DNA of 35,799 bases from Clostridia bacterium (lineage in GTDB: Bacteria; Bacillota; Clostridia; Oscillospirales; CAG-272), in contig JAFQVV010000001.1 in assembly GCA_017407835.1 (NCBI GenBank), positions 1 through 35,799 on the forward strand, in the 5' to 3' direction. Positions within the stretch are counted from its first letter, which is position 1, and every line of letters begins with the position of its first letter. Below are positions 23,185-32,004 of this stretch, one piece after another. The notes beneath the pieces are model-generated. The model saw nothing but the letters and a program-made list of their open reading frames with translations, was not told the origin of the DNA and searched no databases. A program made the translations under genes and the position numbers.

Positions 23185-25387
23185 GGTTGCCTCCTCTTTC
23201 TTTCATTCGCCGGATACGCTCGGTGATGATCTTGGGAATTTCCACCTTGGGTGCGTTGGGATGGAGCAGCCAGGTTGCCGCATAGTGAGTAGGCGAAACC
23301 TCATACATGGGAGGCTGCATCTCAAAATCGATCTCCATGGCGTACTTGTTTCTTTCCGCAAACGCATCACCCACAGGGGGATATATCATATTCGGTGGCG
23401 TACCGGGGATCGCATCCAGCTTTTCGTTGGTATCAAGGTCAGGCATGGAGGAAAGCAGAGCCCAGGTATAAGGATGCTGAGGATTATAGAACACCTCTTC
23501 CGCCGTGCCGTACTCTACGATCTTACCCGCATACATAACGGCAATTCTGTCCGCCATGTTGGCAACGACACCAAGGTCGTGGGTGATAAAGATGATCGAA
23601 AGGTTATGCTCGCGCTTGAGTCGGTTGATCAGTTCGAGGATCTGCGCCTGGATGGTCACGTCAAGTGCCGTCGTGGGCTCGTCGCAGATGAGGATATCGG
23701 GATTGGCAGATAGCGCGATAGCGATAACGATACGCTGACGCATACCGCCCGAAAACTCAAACGGATACTGTCTGTAACGCATTCTCGCCTCAGGAATACC
23801 CACTTCTTCCATCAGCTTTATCGCCTTTTCCTTTGCAAGTCGCTTGGTCAGGATATAAACCACCTGCGACGCCTTTTCCTTGAGGTAATCGATAATCTCT
23901 TCGCAGCGCCGATCGGCGTCAAAACTTGCCGCCATCTCAACGTCTGCCTTAAATTTGTTCATGACGCGGGTGAGAACCGAAACGATTGTCTCGATCTGCA
24001 CCTCGGGCTCGATAACGGACTTGGGAACGATCTTCCAGTCGACCTTCTTGCCCATCGCCAGCTGAGCCTCTCTCTGTGCGGTTTGACGCGCAAAGCGAGC
24101 CTCCTCCTTCGGGTTGTTTTTGAGATAGAAGAAATACTTCTCCACTTCTCTGCGGAGCGCACCGCCAAAGGTGTAAGCCACGTTATCCTTGACAACGGCA
24201 AGCGGGTCGATTGCAGCCAGCACGCTCTTGTCCACACGCTTGCAGGTCGCATCTGCCTCTTGGGCGGAAAATGCTCCTGCTCTGAAGAAGTTGATCGCGT
24301 TCTCGAGTGCCACGATAGCAGCCTTCTTGTTTTCGATGGTTTTGTCAAAGGAATACTGCACCGCAATCTTCACGAGAGCGATAAAGGAGTCCATAAAGTC
24401 CTCTTTGAGGAACTTTACCGCAAGCTCGTTCGCCTCGTCTGCGGGCATCCGGCTAAGATCGGTGTCGGGGTGCTTGTATACATAATAACCGATTCTGAAG
24501 AAGTTGTACTGAGGTTGCTCAAGCATCTCACGTGCCGTTTCCTTGAGTGCCTCAAGCACTTCAACCGTTTCAGGGGATGCCTCACCTACGAACTTTTTGT
24601 TGAAAACAATAACTCTTACCTTTTTCCGCTCTGCACGCGTAACGCTCTTAATCGCAGCAGCGTGTGCCTTAAGGGTCTCGGCATACTTCGAAACAAAGTA
24701 CTTGTCGTCGATCTCCTTGAGTCTGCGTCGGATCAGACCCAGGGTTGACACCACGTCGACCTTCTGCTTCTTCTCGGTGAGGAAAAGCAGATCCTCGATG
24801 ACCGCGATCATTTCCTCAGCCGCAGTGCGAGCTGCGTTGTAGCTATTCTCAAGCTTGATCGCCTGAATATTGAAGTCATCAAAGGTTTTGATATACTTTT
24901 CAACATCCGCAACCGAAATGTAGGTATTGGGTGTCTCGGCAAGTGCCTTCTTCATTATCTCAGACAGTTCCGCAAGCATGCTGTTAAAGGCTACGCGGCC
25001 TTCCTTGCGGTTTGCCTTATTTTTGAGAAGCATGGCCTCGGTGATCTGTCTGCCGATGCGCATGATGGGGTTAAGCGCGGACAGAGGATCCTGGAAGATC
25101 ATGGCGATTTTATCGCCGCGAAGCTTGTGCATCTCCTCCTCGGGGATACGCAAAAGATCCTGGCCGTCATAAAGGATCTCGCCGCCCTCGCAGATGGAGT
25201 TGCCTGCGGAAATCCCCATGATAGCCTTAGAAGTAACCGACTTACCCGATCCCGATTCTCCCACAATGGCAAGCGTCTCACCCTTGTAGAGATTGAAGGA
25301 AATATCACGCACTGCCTGCACCTTACCGGCATCCGTACGGAAGGATATCTTAAGATCATTTACCGATAATTTAATTTCTCTATTCAT
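23174..25387 (-). CDS. oppD: Oligopeptide ABC importer ATPase OppD with ~400-residue insertion
   Basis: A 737-residue ABC ATPase, about twice the usual OppD length of 330-350. The N-terminal part is normal: Walker A GESGSGKS (43-50) and the Q-loop MIFQDPLSALNPIMRIGRQITEAML (95-120). The C-terminal part is also normal, with EEVGIPEARMRYRQYPFEFSGGMRQR (signature about 544-552), Walker B ILICDEP with TTALD, switch histidine in FITHDLGVV and the NPQHPYTWALLSSMP tail. Between them, about residues 121-515, lies a continuous, mostly helical, Lys/Glu/Ala-rich insertion without a recognised domain. There is no stop or frameshift. The frame and codon use continue smoothly, so it is not an assembly artefact of two genes. 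The start follows GGAGG by seven bases and lies two bases after the oppC stop. Confidence 0.92.
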   Translation of the reverse strand: MNREIKLSVNDLKISFRTDAGKVQAVRDISFNLYKGETLAIVGESGSGKSVTSKAIMGISAGNSICEGGEILYDGQDLLRIPEEEMHKLRGDKIAMIFQDPLSALNPIMRIGRQITEAMLLKNKANRKEGRVAFNSMLAELSEIMKKALAETPNTYISVADVEKYIKTFDDFNIQAIKLENSYNAARTAAEEMIAVIEDLLFLTEKKQKVDVVSTLGLIRRRLKEIDDKYFVSKYAETLKAHAAAIKSVTRAERKKVRVIVFNKKFVGEASPETVEVLEALKETAREMLEQPQYNFFRIGYYVYKHPDTDLSRMPADEANELAVKFLKEDFMDSFIALVKIAVQYSFDKTIENKKAAIVALENAINFFRAGAFSAQEADATCKRVDKSVLAAIDPLAVVKDNVAYTFGGALRREVEKYFFYLKNNPKEEARFARQTAQREAQLAMGKKVDWKIVPKSVIEPEVQIETIVSVLTRVMNKFKADVEMAASFDADRRCEEIIDYLKEKASQVVYILTKRLAKEKAIKLMEEVGIPEARMRYRQYPFEFSGGMRQRIVIAIALSANPDILICDEPTTALDVTIQAQILELINRLKREHNLSIIFITHDLGVVANMADRIAVMYAGKIVEYGTAEEVFYNPQHPYTWALLSSMPDLDTNEKLDAIPGTPPNMIYPPVGDAFAERNKYAMEIDFEMQPPMYEVSPTHYAATWLLHPNAPKVEIPKIITERIRRMKERGGNHGE

Positions 25388-25389
25388 GC

Positions 25390-26967
25390 TTAATCCTCCG
25401 TTCCTCTCAGCGAGGGATTAAACGCATCGCGCAATCCGTTGCCAAACAAATTGAAGCTGAGCATCATAAGGACCAGGAACATGCAGGGGAAGAGTGCCAC
25501 ATATCCGGCGTTGGCCATAATGGACTGCTGCCCTGCTGCGATAAGCGTACCGACACTGGTGGTGTTTCCGGCTTCAAGATTGATAATCCCCAGGTAGGTA
25601 AAGCTGGTCTCCGAGTAGATCATACCGGGAATGACCAGAGCAAAACTCGTGACGATGGTGCCGAGACCGTTGGGGAAAATATGCTTGAACATAATTCTCA
25701 CATCCCGGGCACCCAGTGTTCTTGCCGCCAGAACGTATTCCTGATTCTTGAAACGGTAGAACTGCATACGCGTTCTGCCTGCCATACCGATCCATCCCGT
25801 TAAAAAGAATGCTATAAACAAGACCAGCACCTGGCTTGCAGTACCCATATGGTACTTCAGCAGCGTAATGACAATGATCGTAGGGATAGCCCCCAAAATC
25901 TCGGCAAATCTTTCCATGAAGAGGTCGATCTTACCGCCAAAGTAACCCGAAATGGAACCCCAGATCACGCCGACGATAAAGTTTGCAATGGCAACAACCG
26001 TTGCGAAAATGAAGGAGAATCTTGCGCCGTATGCAAGGCAGGCAAAGATATCCTTACCGGTCTGCGTTGTGCCGAACAGGAAGAGAGGCTCCTCGATGCC
26101 GTCCTTCTTTACCTCGTTGTGCTGATAGATATAGTATTCGTAGTATTCAGCTCTCACCTCAATACCGCCGTCTACCCGACGACCGTAAGCATAGAAGTAC
26201 TGCTTGCCGTCCTCTTCTATGCCGTTCTCGCCTTCGATTCGGAGGGAGTTGTACTCGGCGATCAGGCTGTTGGTGTCGCCGGCTTCATACTTCCAATAGT
26301 TGGGAATGATCTCGCCGTTCGCATCCAGCTTGGGACGGAGAGTGGCGACGTTGGGGTTTTCTACCTTATAGTAGATGTTGGCGTCGTATTTGTTCTTCTC
26401 CAGGGTAGGTCTGTCGGCGACCTTGACCACAGGATAGAGCACCTGTCTGCCCGTTTCGTTCTGGTATCTCTGGATATCGTTGAACTCCTCGGGAGAGATG
26501 ATCTTATACTTACCGAAGCCCACACCGTAATAGGTATCGTAGCGGTAAGAATAGGTGGAGCCGTCCTCACTGACGGTATACTCGCCGTCCTTGATGACTT
26601 CTCTGCCAGTCTCAAGGGCAAGCGCCAGATCCTTGAGATAGCCGATCTTATTGGTCTCTTTGTTTCTGCATCCGTCCCAAAAATCAATACTGCTGTTGGC
26701 AAACAGGTTGGTCTTGGGGGTGACGTATGCATACACCATGTCGTAGTATGCGGGTGTGAAGGGAGTGAAAAAGGGCGCCAATATTGCAAAAAGCACCAGC
26801 ACTGCGATCACCACACCGCCAACGACAGCACCTTTATTCTTGCGGAAACGGCGGAAGGCCCCCTGGAAATAGCTCACAGGCTTGGTTTCAAATTTGCTGT
26901 CATGATACAGATCGTTTCTTTGCGAAAACCGAAACTTTTCTGCGGGGATGTTATTGATGTTATCCAT
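25390..26967 (-). CDS. oppC: Oligopeptide ABC importer permease OppC with extracytoplasmic insertion
   Basis: A 525-residue permease; the usual length is about 300. A cytoplasmic N-terminus (1-45) and first membrane segment (about 47-68) are followed by about 220 extra residues. They are predicted to lie outside the membrane and are rich in Tyr, Asp, Glu and Asn. The standard sequence resumes at LFLFGTTQTGKDIFACLAYGARFS (about 296-318). Later membrane segments and the EAA loop EYVLAARTLGARDVRIMFKHIFPNG (about 410-434), which contacts the ATPases, are normal. The last residues DAFNPSLRGTED are typical for OppC. The start lies two bases after the oppB stop, with only a weak GGGGCGAAG site, so coupling is likely. 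Confidence 0.92.
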   Translation of the reverse strand: MDNINNIPAEKFRFSQRNDLYHDSKFETKPVSYFQGAFRRFRKNKGAVVGGVVIAVLVLFAILAPFFTPFTPAYYDMVYAYVTPKTNLFANSSIDFWDGCRNKETNKIGYLKDLALALETGREVIKDGEYTVSEDGSTYSYRYDTYYGVGFGKYKIISPEEFNDIQRYQNETGRQVLYPVVKVADRPTLEKNKYDANIYYKVENPNVATLRPKLDANGEIIPNYWKYEAGDTNSLIAEYNSLRIEGENGIEEDGKQYFYAYGRRVDGGIEVRAEYYEYYIYQHNEVKKDGIEEPLFLFGTTQTGKDIFACLAYGARFSFIFATVVAIANFIVGVIWGSISGYFGGKIDLFMERFAEILGAIPTIIVITLLKYHMGTASQVLVLFIAFFLTGWIGMAGRTRMQFYRFKNQEYVLAARTLGARDVRIMFKHIFPNGLGTIVTSFALVIPGMIYSETSFTYLGIINLEAGNTTSVGTLIAAGQQSIMANAGYVALFPCMFLVLMMLSFNLFGNGLRDAFNPSLRGTED

Positions 26968-26969
26968 AA

Positions 26970-27977
26970 TTACTTCGCCCCCATTCTGATTCTCGGATCA
27001 ATGAAGCCGTAACTGATATCGATCACGATACCCGCGGTAAGGCTGACCAGGGTATAGAAGCCCGACAGCAGCATAAAGAAGTCGTAGTCCTGGAAGGTGA
27101 TCGAGTTGAGGTAAAGGCCGCCCACACCGTTGATGCCAAACATCTTCTCGATGATCAGCGATCCCGAAAGCACCGAGATGAACTCACTCAGGATGGAGGG
27201 GAAGATGACAACCATAGAGTTACGCATCGCATGACGGTAGATAGCCTGTCCTCTGGTAAGGCCCTTGGTTCTTGCCAAAAGCATAAACTCTCCCGTAAGC
27301 ACCTCGGAAAGCTCGGCACGGGTGTAACGCGCATAGTGCGCAATGGAGCCCAGGCACAGGGCAAATACCGCAGGAAGCATGGAACGGAACACTTCCCATG
27401 TGAAGTACTCGTTGCTCGTTGACATCGTCAGCGGGAACCAGCCAAGCTTAAAGCAGAATACGTACTGGATCATCAGCGCCAATACGATGGAAGGAACCGA
27501 TATCAACAAAATAATGAAAATGTTGATGACCTGATCCTGCCACTTGTTCTTTTTCAGCGCGGCCAAAATACCCAGTCCCAGACCGATCGGCACGCCGATG
27601 AGGGTTGAGTAAATGTTGATGAGGATCGTGGGCGGGAGATGGCTGACAAATACCTGCCAGATATTCATATTGAGGTATTCGCCGTAGGTGGTTACAATAC
27701 CGAAGTCGCCCTGTGTCAGGATTCTCTTGATATAGGTTCCGAACTGGATCAATATCGGCACGCGGTCATAGTACCAGACACCGTTCTCACCCTCGCGGAT
27801 ATTGGTGATCCAGCCTCGTCCCTCAAGCGTTTTCATAACAATCTCAGGGTCTGTTCCCGGAAGAGCGTTCGTGGGAATAGGCAGCAGCTTGATCAGCACA
27901 AAGCACATCGTGAAAATGATGAAAAATGTGAACAACATCAAGCCCAAACGCTTCGACACATATTTAAACATATACAT
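26970..27977 (-). CDS. oppB: Oligopeptide ABC importer permease OppB
   Basis: A 335-residue permease with six membrane segments and near-standard length for OppB/DppB. It begins MFKYVSKRLGLMLFTFFIIFTMCFVLIKLLP. It carries TQGDFG and the YGEYLNMNIWQVFVSHLPPTILIN region before the transport core, and the EAA loop GEFMLLARTKGLTRGQAIYRHAMRNS. The end, YGFIDPRIRMG, is characteristic. GAGGAG lies eight bases before the start. It is the only opp protein here that is not clearly enlarged. It follows oppA after a gap of about 350 bases. Confidence 0.95.
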   Translation of the reverse strand: MYMFKYVSKRLGLMLFTFFIIFTMCFVLIKLLPIPTNALPGTDPEIVMKTLEGRGWITNIREGENGVWYYDRVPILIQFGTYIKRILTQGDFGIVTTYGEYLNMNIWQVFVSHLPPTILINIYSTLIGVPIGLGLGILAALKKNKWQDQVINIFIILLISVPSIVLALMIQYVFCFKLGWFPLTMSTSNEYFTWEVFRSMLPAVFALCLGSIAHYARYTRAELSEVLTGEFMLLARTKGLTRGQAIYRHAMRNSMVVIFPSILSEFISVLSGSLIIEKMFGINGVGGLYLNSITFQDYDFFMLLSGFYTLVSLTAGIVIDISYGFIDPRIRMGAK

Positions 27978-28331
27978 AGGTTTTTCTCCTCTGTTTTGTT
28001 GTTTTCCAATTCATCGTGTTCGAGCCCAAAAACGCAGTTGTCTGTATAAGGCACCGTGCGCATGAAAGCAGCATAATACCCCAACTGCCGTCTGAATTTA
28101 TCTTAGTTCTATCAGTTAATCGTTTCCCGGTTTGCCGGTTATCATACCGGCACTTGCAATGATTTCTCTTCGTATCCGTCTTGTCTTTTTCTGTCGCATT
28201 TTTTGAATCTGCTTACTCGATTTCGTAAAATCTCATATAAATGCCAAACAAGCGGTGAGCACAATGGCTCACCGCCGTTTGCATTAATTAAATCATGTTA
28301 AGTAATTGTAAAGGAATTGCTTTACCTGAAA
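27978..28331 (-). other. oppA-oppB intercistronic region
   Basis: No gene is seen in these 354 bases. On the minus strand it holds a GC-rich stem-loop right after oppA (listed separately) and a smaller stem TGCCGGT/ACCGGCA at about 28133-28153. I found no convincing promoter for oppB, so the downstream genes probably depend on read-through from oppA. Confidence 0.6.
28252..28275 (-). terminator. Stem-loop between oppA and oppB, likely partial terminator or stabiliser
   Basis: A 9-bp perfect stem (28252-28260 with 28267-28275), loop of six, extended by AAAC/GTTT outside a bulge. It follows the oppA stop by about 55 bases on the minus strand. It lacks a clean T-run, so partial termination or protection of oppA mRNA is more likely than full stop. 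That would explain excess binding protein over permease. Confidence 0.65.
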
Positions 28332-30878
28332 TTACTCGGACTTCTTGTACTCAGCGGAGAGGTCGTTGTTGTTGGCAGCAACATACTCAGCCCACTCAGC
28401 ATCGGTGTAGTTAACTTCCATGTAACGGATGCCGCCGAAGCCCATGAAGGTGTGCTCTTCATCAGAGAAGTAGGAGAACTTAGCGCCAAGGAAGGATCCG
28501 CCGCCGTCAGCAATCAGCATAACGGAACGGCTCTCCTTGATGGTGAGCTCCTCAAGTGCGGAGAGGATGACCAGTCTTGCCTCAGCAGGAGCGAAGCCTT
28601 CACCCCAGTTGTAGGTCTTAGCCTGGTTCTCGCTCTCTGCGAGACCGTTGAGGCAGTAGTACCAGTTCTGTACGCTCATGGTGATGGTCTCACCGGCGCC
28701 GGCATAATCGCCTGCGGGCATGGTGAGGGTCATATCAATCGCGGAGGTATCCCAGTACATGTGGTAGTTGAGGTCGTCATCGGGGTTAACGAATGCGCCG
28801 ATGATGTCGAAGGGATTGAAGGCATTGCCGGAGAAGCCGTAACCGAAACCGATCTGGGTCTTACCGGTACGGAATGCCTCAGCCCACTGATTGCCTGCGG
28901 ATGCGTCGAATACAACGTCGATCTTGTCCTCAAGAGCGGTGCCCTTGGTCAGGTCATCAAGCAGATCCTGGATGTAGCTTGCACGGAATCTCTGCTTGTC
29001 ATTATCGACAGAAGCACCGTAAACGAGGGTGATGTTCTTGGTAGCGTCATAGCCATACTCTTCGGGGTTGGCGAGGAGGATGTCGATGGCAGCCTGCATC
29101 TTCTGCTTTGCGACGGTGGGGTTGTAGCCGGTCAGGGAGTCGTAAGCGTCGTCGGTGGAAAGACCGGTGAGCTCGCCGCTGGACCACTTACCGTCAGCAT
29201 CCTGCTCGAAGCCGTAAGCGCGGAGGATTCCTTCCTTGGCGATGGTGGTGTTACGGTACTGGCCACCGTCTGCCAGCTCGGGAGAGTTCTCGATGTCATA
29301 GTAGTATGCAACGTTGATCAGACCGAAGCAGGGAACTGCGGAACCGGGCCAGATCTTCTCAACAACATCGCTTCTGTTGAGCGCGAGGTTGAAGGCATGA
29401 CGGAATTCCTGGATTGCCAGGATACCGTTGTTGTTCTCACTGGTCTTCAGGGTAGCGAGGTTGGAATACAGCTGCATACCGAAGGTCCCGGTAGAGGTGG
29501 AGGTGAAGTAAACGTACTTGGAGTCAAGGTAATCAGCTACGTTCTCGGTCTGGAGAGAAGCGTCGTCGTAAGAACCGCTGAGGAAGCCCATCCACTTGGT
29601 GGCGAACTCTTCAACCTTACGGCAGTTGATTGCGGTGATGTTGTACTGGTTAGCGTACTGATCGAGGTTCCAACCGTACCAGTACTCGTTCTTGACCAGC
29701 TTGTAGTGAGAGCCTGCCTCAAACTCAGCGAGCTTGTAGGGACCCCAGCTTGCGGTGGTCTCGAGAGAAGAGTTGTAGTTAGAGGTCCAGAGGGTTGCAC
29801 CGTCAGCGGGAGCGATCTTGGAAGCCTCGTACTTAGCCTTGTGAACAACGGGAAGACTGGAGAAGTAGTAGGGAGCCCAAACAGAGAGGCTGCCGTCTTC
29901 CTTCAGGAAGGAGTAAGCCTTGTCAAGGCAAAGAACGATGGCGTTCTCTTCCTCGATTGCATAGATACCAACGTCTTCCCACTTCACGTCGCGAACGGTG
30001 TTCTCAACGTAGATAGTTGCGTACTGTGCATACTGAGCACCGACTTCAACGTATCCTGCGTATTTTGCCCAAAGATCTGCACCGGAGATGGGATCAGGCT
30101 CGCCTTCATACTCACCGGTATAAACGGTAGCATCATCAATAGCAAGCCACTGAGGACAAGGATTGCCGTTTTCGTCAACGTAAGTCTCGTTGGTTCCCCA
30201 GAAGAACTGAGAATCCATGTAAACAGTCTTGCCGTCAGCAATAGCATCTGCGATGCTTGCATAGCCAAGGGTTGCAACACCCTCGTAGGTACCTTCTTGG
30301 TTCTGGAAGAAGTATGCCTTAGAGTTCTTGATCATCAGGGTATCATAGTAGGTGTTTGCACGGAAGTTCATAAAAGCGGGGTCAAGCAGCTGCTGCATCG
30401 AGTACTCGAAGTCAGCGGCAGTGATGGCGGTGCCGTCATCCCACTTCAGGTCGTCACGAAGGGTGATCTTCCAAGCGTAGCCGCCCTCTTCCTTCTGTGC
30501 ATCGGTGTAGCCCCACTTCGCATCAACGTCCGAGGTGACATCCTCGAGCTTGGTTGCTGCGGAGTAGTTGGTTGTGTATGCGCCGGGAACGATAGCGTCC
30601 TTGTTGATGGTTCCGTCCGCGTTGTACTTCTCGTCATTCTCGAACTTGTAGTCGTACTCGAAGAAGGAAGAGCCAATGTAACTCATGATCTGAGTATCAT
30701 TGTTGTCCGCGTAGGTGAACTCATTCCAGTTGCTGGGCATTGTGGTCGTGGTCGTGTTGTACTCAGCCTCTTTGAGGTCAGCATCTTTAACCCCTGCAGG
30801 GGCGCAGCCAACCACCATCGCCGCAACAAGCACCAGGCACAAAACCATCGAGAGTATGGATCTGAGGTTCCTGTTCAT
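28332..30878 (-). CDS. oppA: Oligopeptide-binding lipoprotein OppA, enlarged (848 aa)
   Basis: An 848-residue extracytoplasmic solute-binding protein of family 5 (SBP_bac_5), which captures peptides for the OppBCDF importer. Residues 1-24 form a signal peptide with lipobox VVGC and lipidated C25. Family features are WKITLRDDLKWDDGTAITAADFEYSMQQLLDP (about 135-166), the ASWGPYKLAEFEAGSHYKLVKNEYWYG stretch (about 399-425) and EFRHAFNLALNRSDVVEKIWPGSAVP. Usual members have about 540-600 residues. Extra sequence lies in the first lobe, for example around 190-310. Codon use is strongly biased, which suggests high expression. The start follows AAGGAG by seven bases. It is the first gene of the operon, behind a perfect promoter. 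Confidence 0.92.
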   Translation of the reverse strand: MNRNLRSILSMVLCLVLVAAMVVGCAPAGVKDADLKEAEYNTTTTTMPSNWNEFTYADNNDTQIMSYIGSSFFEYDYKFENDEKYNADGTINKDAIVPGAYTTNYSAATKLEDVTSDVDAKWGYTDAQKEEGGYAWKITLRDDLKWDDGTAITAADFEYSMQQLLDPAFMNFRANTYYDTLMIKNSKAYFFQNQEGTYEGVATLGYASIADAIADGKTVYMDSQFFWGTNETYVDENGNPCPQWLAIDDATVYTGEYEGEPDPISGADLWAKYAGYVEVGAQYAQYATIYVENTVRDVKWEDVGIYAIEEENAIVLCLDKAYSFLKEDGSLSVWAPYYFSSLPVVHKAKYEASKIAPADGATLWTSNYNSSLETTASWGPYKLAEFEAGSHYKLVKNEYWYGWNLDQYANQYNITAINCRKVEEFATKWMGFLSGSYDDASLQTENVADYLDSKYVYFTSTSTGTFGMQLYSNLATLKTSENNNGILAIQEFRHAFNLALNRSDVVEKIWPGSAVPCFGLINVAYYYDIENSPELADGGQYRNTTIAKEGILRAYGFEQDADGKWSSGELTGLSTDDAYDSLTGYNPTVAKQKMQAAIDILLANPEEYGYDATKNITLVYGASVDNDKQRFRASYIQDLLDDLTKGTALEDKIDVVFDASAGNQWAEAFRTGKTQIGFGYGFSGNAFNPFDIIGAFVNPDDDLNYHMYWDTSAIDMTLTMPAGDYAGAGETITMSVQNWYYCLNGLAESENQAKTYNWGEGFAPAEARLVILSALEELTIKESRSVMLIADGGGSFLGAKFSYFSDEEHTFMGFGGIRYMEVNYTDAEWAEYVAANNNDLSAEYKKSE

Positions 30879-31005
30879 GATGTTTCTCCTTCACATTGTG
30901 AAAAAATATTTTGTCTCATTATCCGCAAGGCATTTTTCTTTACAATTTCATGCCAGAACCCGCATTATTGCACAAAAAAGGCCGCACGAATATATGGATA
31001 TATTG

Positions 31006-31034
31006 ATTATATCACATAAACACCCGCTTGTCAA
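31006..31034 (-). promoter_or_regulatory. Consensus promoter of the opp operon
   Basis: On the minus strand this reads TTGACA, 17 bases, TATAAT, a perfect housekeeping match. It leaves a leader of about 120 bases before the oppA start codon, with a small stem GGCAT/ATGCC inside. Confidence 0.9.
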
Positions 31035-31233
31035 CTATCTTTCTCAATTAATTGGCGACTTTATATTGCCGATATGAAATTGTCAACAGGCAAAATATAA
31101 AAAGTTTTTTATATTTTTTGAACTTTTTAACATTGTCCGCTACCCCTCCAAATATCCGCAAAGCGATTCGCGAGGGAAAATATGATTCGACCGCGTGTAC
31201 AGGCGAGTATGACTGCGTAAAATGAGAATACCC

Positions 31234-31252
31234 GGAAGGCTTTACGCCTTCC
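31234..31252 (-). terminator. Terminator of the ktrBA operon
   Basis: A 7-bp core stem GGAAGGC/GCCTTCC (31234-31240 with 31246-31252) with outer GC pairs, five-base loop, about 80 bases beyond the ktrA stop. On the minus strand it is followed by TATTCTCATTTT. Confidence 0.7.
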
Positions 31253-31331
31253 AGGTACAACTGCCAGCAAATTCTCCCACAAGCATATCAGGAAAATGCG
31301 CAGCTTTCCCTTTATTGCCCGAGCCGAGCAT

Positions 31332-31985
31332 TTATTTTTTGCTTGTCATGCGATCGACATCCGCATCTGCGCCAATGATTGAAACAACATCATCGCGCAA
31401 AAAAGGGCGTGTCGGAGAAGGGGTGCAGTTCATCACCGTCCCGCTTTCCCGGACTGCAATTACGTTCACATTATGCTTGAGACGGAGCTGAAGATCTATC
31501 AGACTCTTCCCTACCCAATCAGCAGGAATTTTCATCTCAACGATGCGGAAACCGCCCGAGACCTCCAAGCTCTCGATCACATTCTCCCGCCCGAGCATAT
31601 ACGCCAGCTTCTCTCCCATATCCTGCTCGGGGAAAACCACCATATCTACCCCAAGCCGCTCCAGTACCCGTTTATGCCCTTCATTGAGTGCACGAACCAC
31701 CACCTTCGGGATGCCCATATCCTTGAGTATAATGGTCAGCAGGATATTGTCGTTGATATTTTTGGCGCCGCAAACCACGGCGCAGTCATAATCGCGAACT
31801 CCGGCCGAGCGAAGAACCGCCTCATTGGTGGGATCTCCGACAACCGCACCGGTAACAGCGTCGGCAAGCGCGTTGATATCGTCTGAGCTTTCATCGATGA
31901 TCAATACCTGATGCCCATGCTGGGCAAGCGTGAGGGCGAGTGTTTTCCCGAATCGGCCAAGGCCGAGTATGCAAAAACTTTTCAT
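31332..31985 (-). CDS. ktrA: K+ transporter gating subunit KtrA (TrkA family)
   Basis: A 217-residue cytoplasmic RCK protein. The Rossmann domain (1-135) begins CILGLGRFGKTLALTLAQHGHQVLIID with the GxGxxG loop at 8-13 and continues through DPTNEAVLRSAGV. The TrkA_C domain (about 140-215) follows, with the typical GKSLIDLQLRLKHNVNVIAVRESG. In KtrAB systems such a ring binds ATP/ADP and the C-terminal domain binds c-di-AMP, which controls K+ uptake. It lies 19 bases after ktrB in the same transcript. AAGAGG is nine bases before the start. Confidence 0.93.
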   Translation of the reverse strand: MKSFCILGLGRFGKTLALTLAQHGHQVLIIDESSDDINALADAVTGAVVGDPTNEAVLRSAGVRDYDCAVVCGAKNINDNILLTIILKDMGIPKVVVRALNEGHKRVLERLGVDMVVFPEQDMGEKLAYMLGRENVIESLEVSGGFRIVEMKIPADWVGKSLIDLQLRLKHNVNVIAVRESGTVMNCTPSPTRPFLRDDVVSIIGADADVDRMTSKK

Positions 31986-32004
31986 CCTTGAATACCTCTT
32001 TTCG

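Larger units (their letters stand above)
30879..31331. other. Intergenic region between oppA and ktrA
   Basis: No gene is seen. It contains the oppA promoter (31006-31034) and leader, and the ktr operon terminator near 31234. A second TTGACA on the minus strand at about 31081-31086, with TATAAA only 15 bases away, may be a weak upstream promoter. Confidence 0.6.

Noticed and set aside
21859..23226. A 455-codon plus-strand frame opposite oppF, and similar long frames opposite oppC and oadA
   Set aside because: All mirror highly conserved ABC transporter or carboxyltransferase genes and lack start signals.
23174..25387. OppD as two genes joined by a sequencing error
   Set aside because: The reading frame is continuous, the two halves are the N- and C-parts of one ATPase, and neither half would be functional alone.
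28317..31019. A 900-codon open frame on the plus strand across oppA
   Set aside because: It lies exactly antisense to oppA, has no ribosome binding site or promoter, and its translation is low-complexity Val/Gly/Leu. The strong codon bias of oppA leaves few stops on the other strand.
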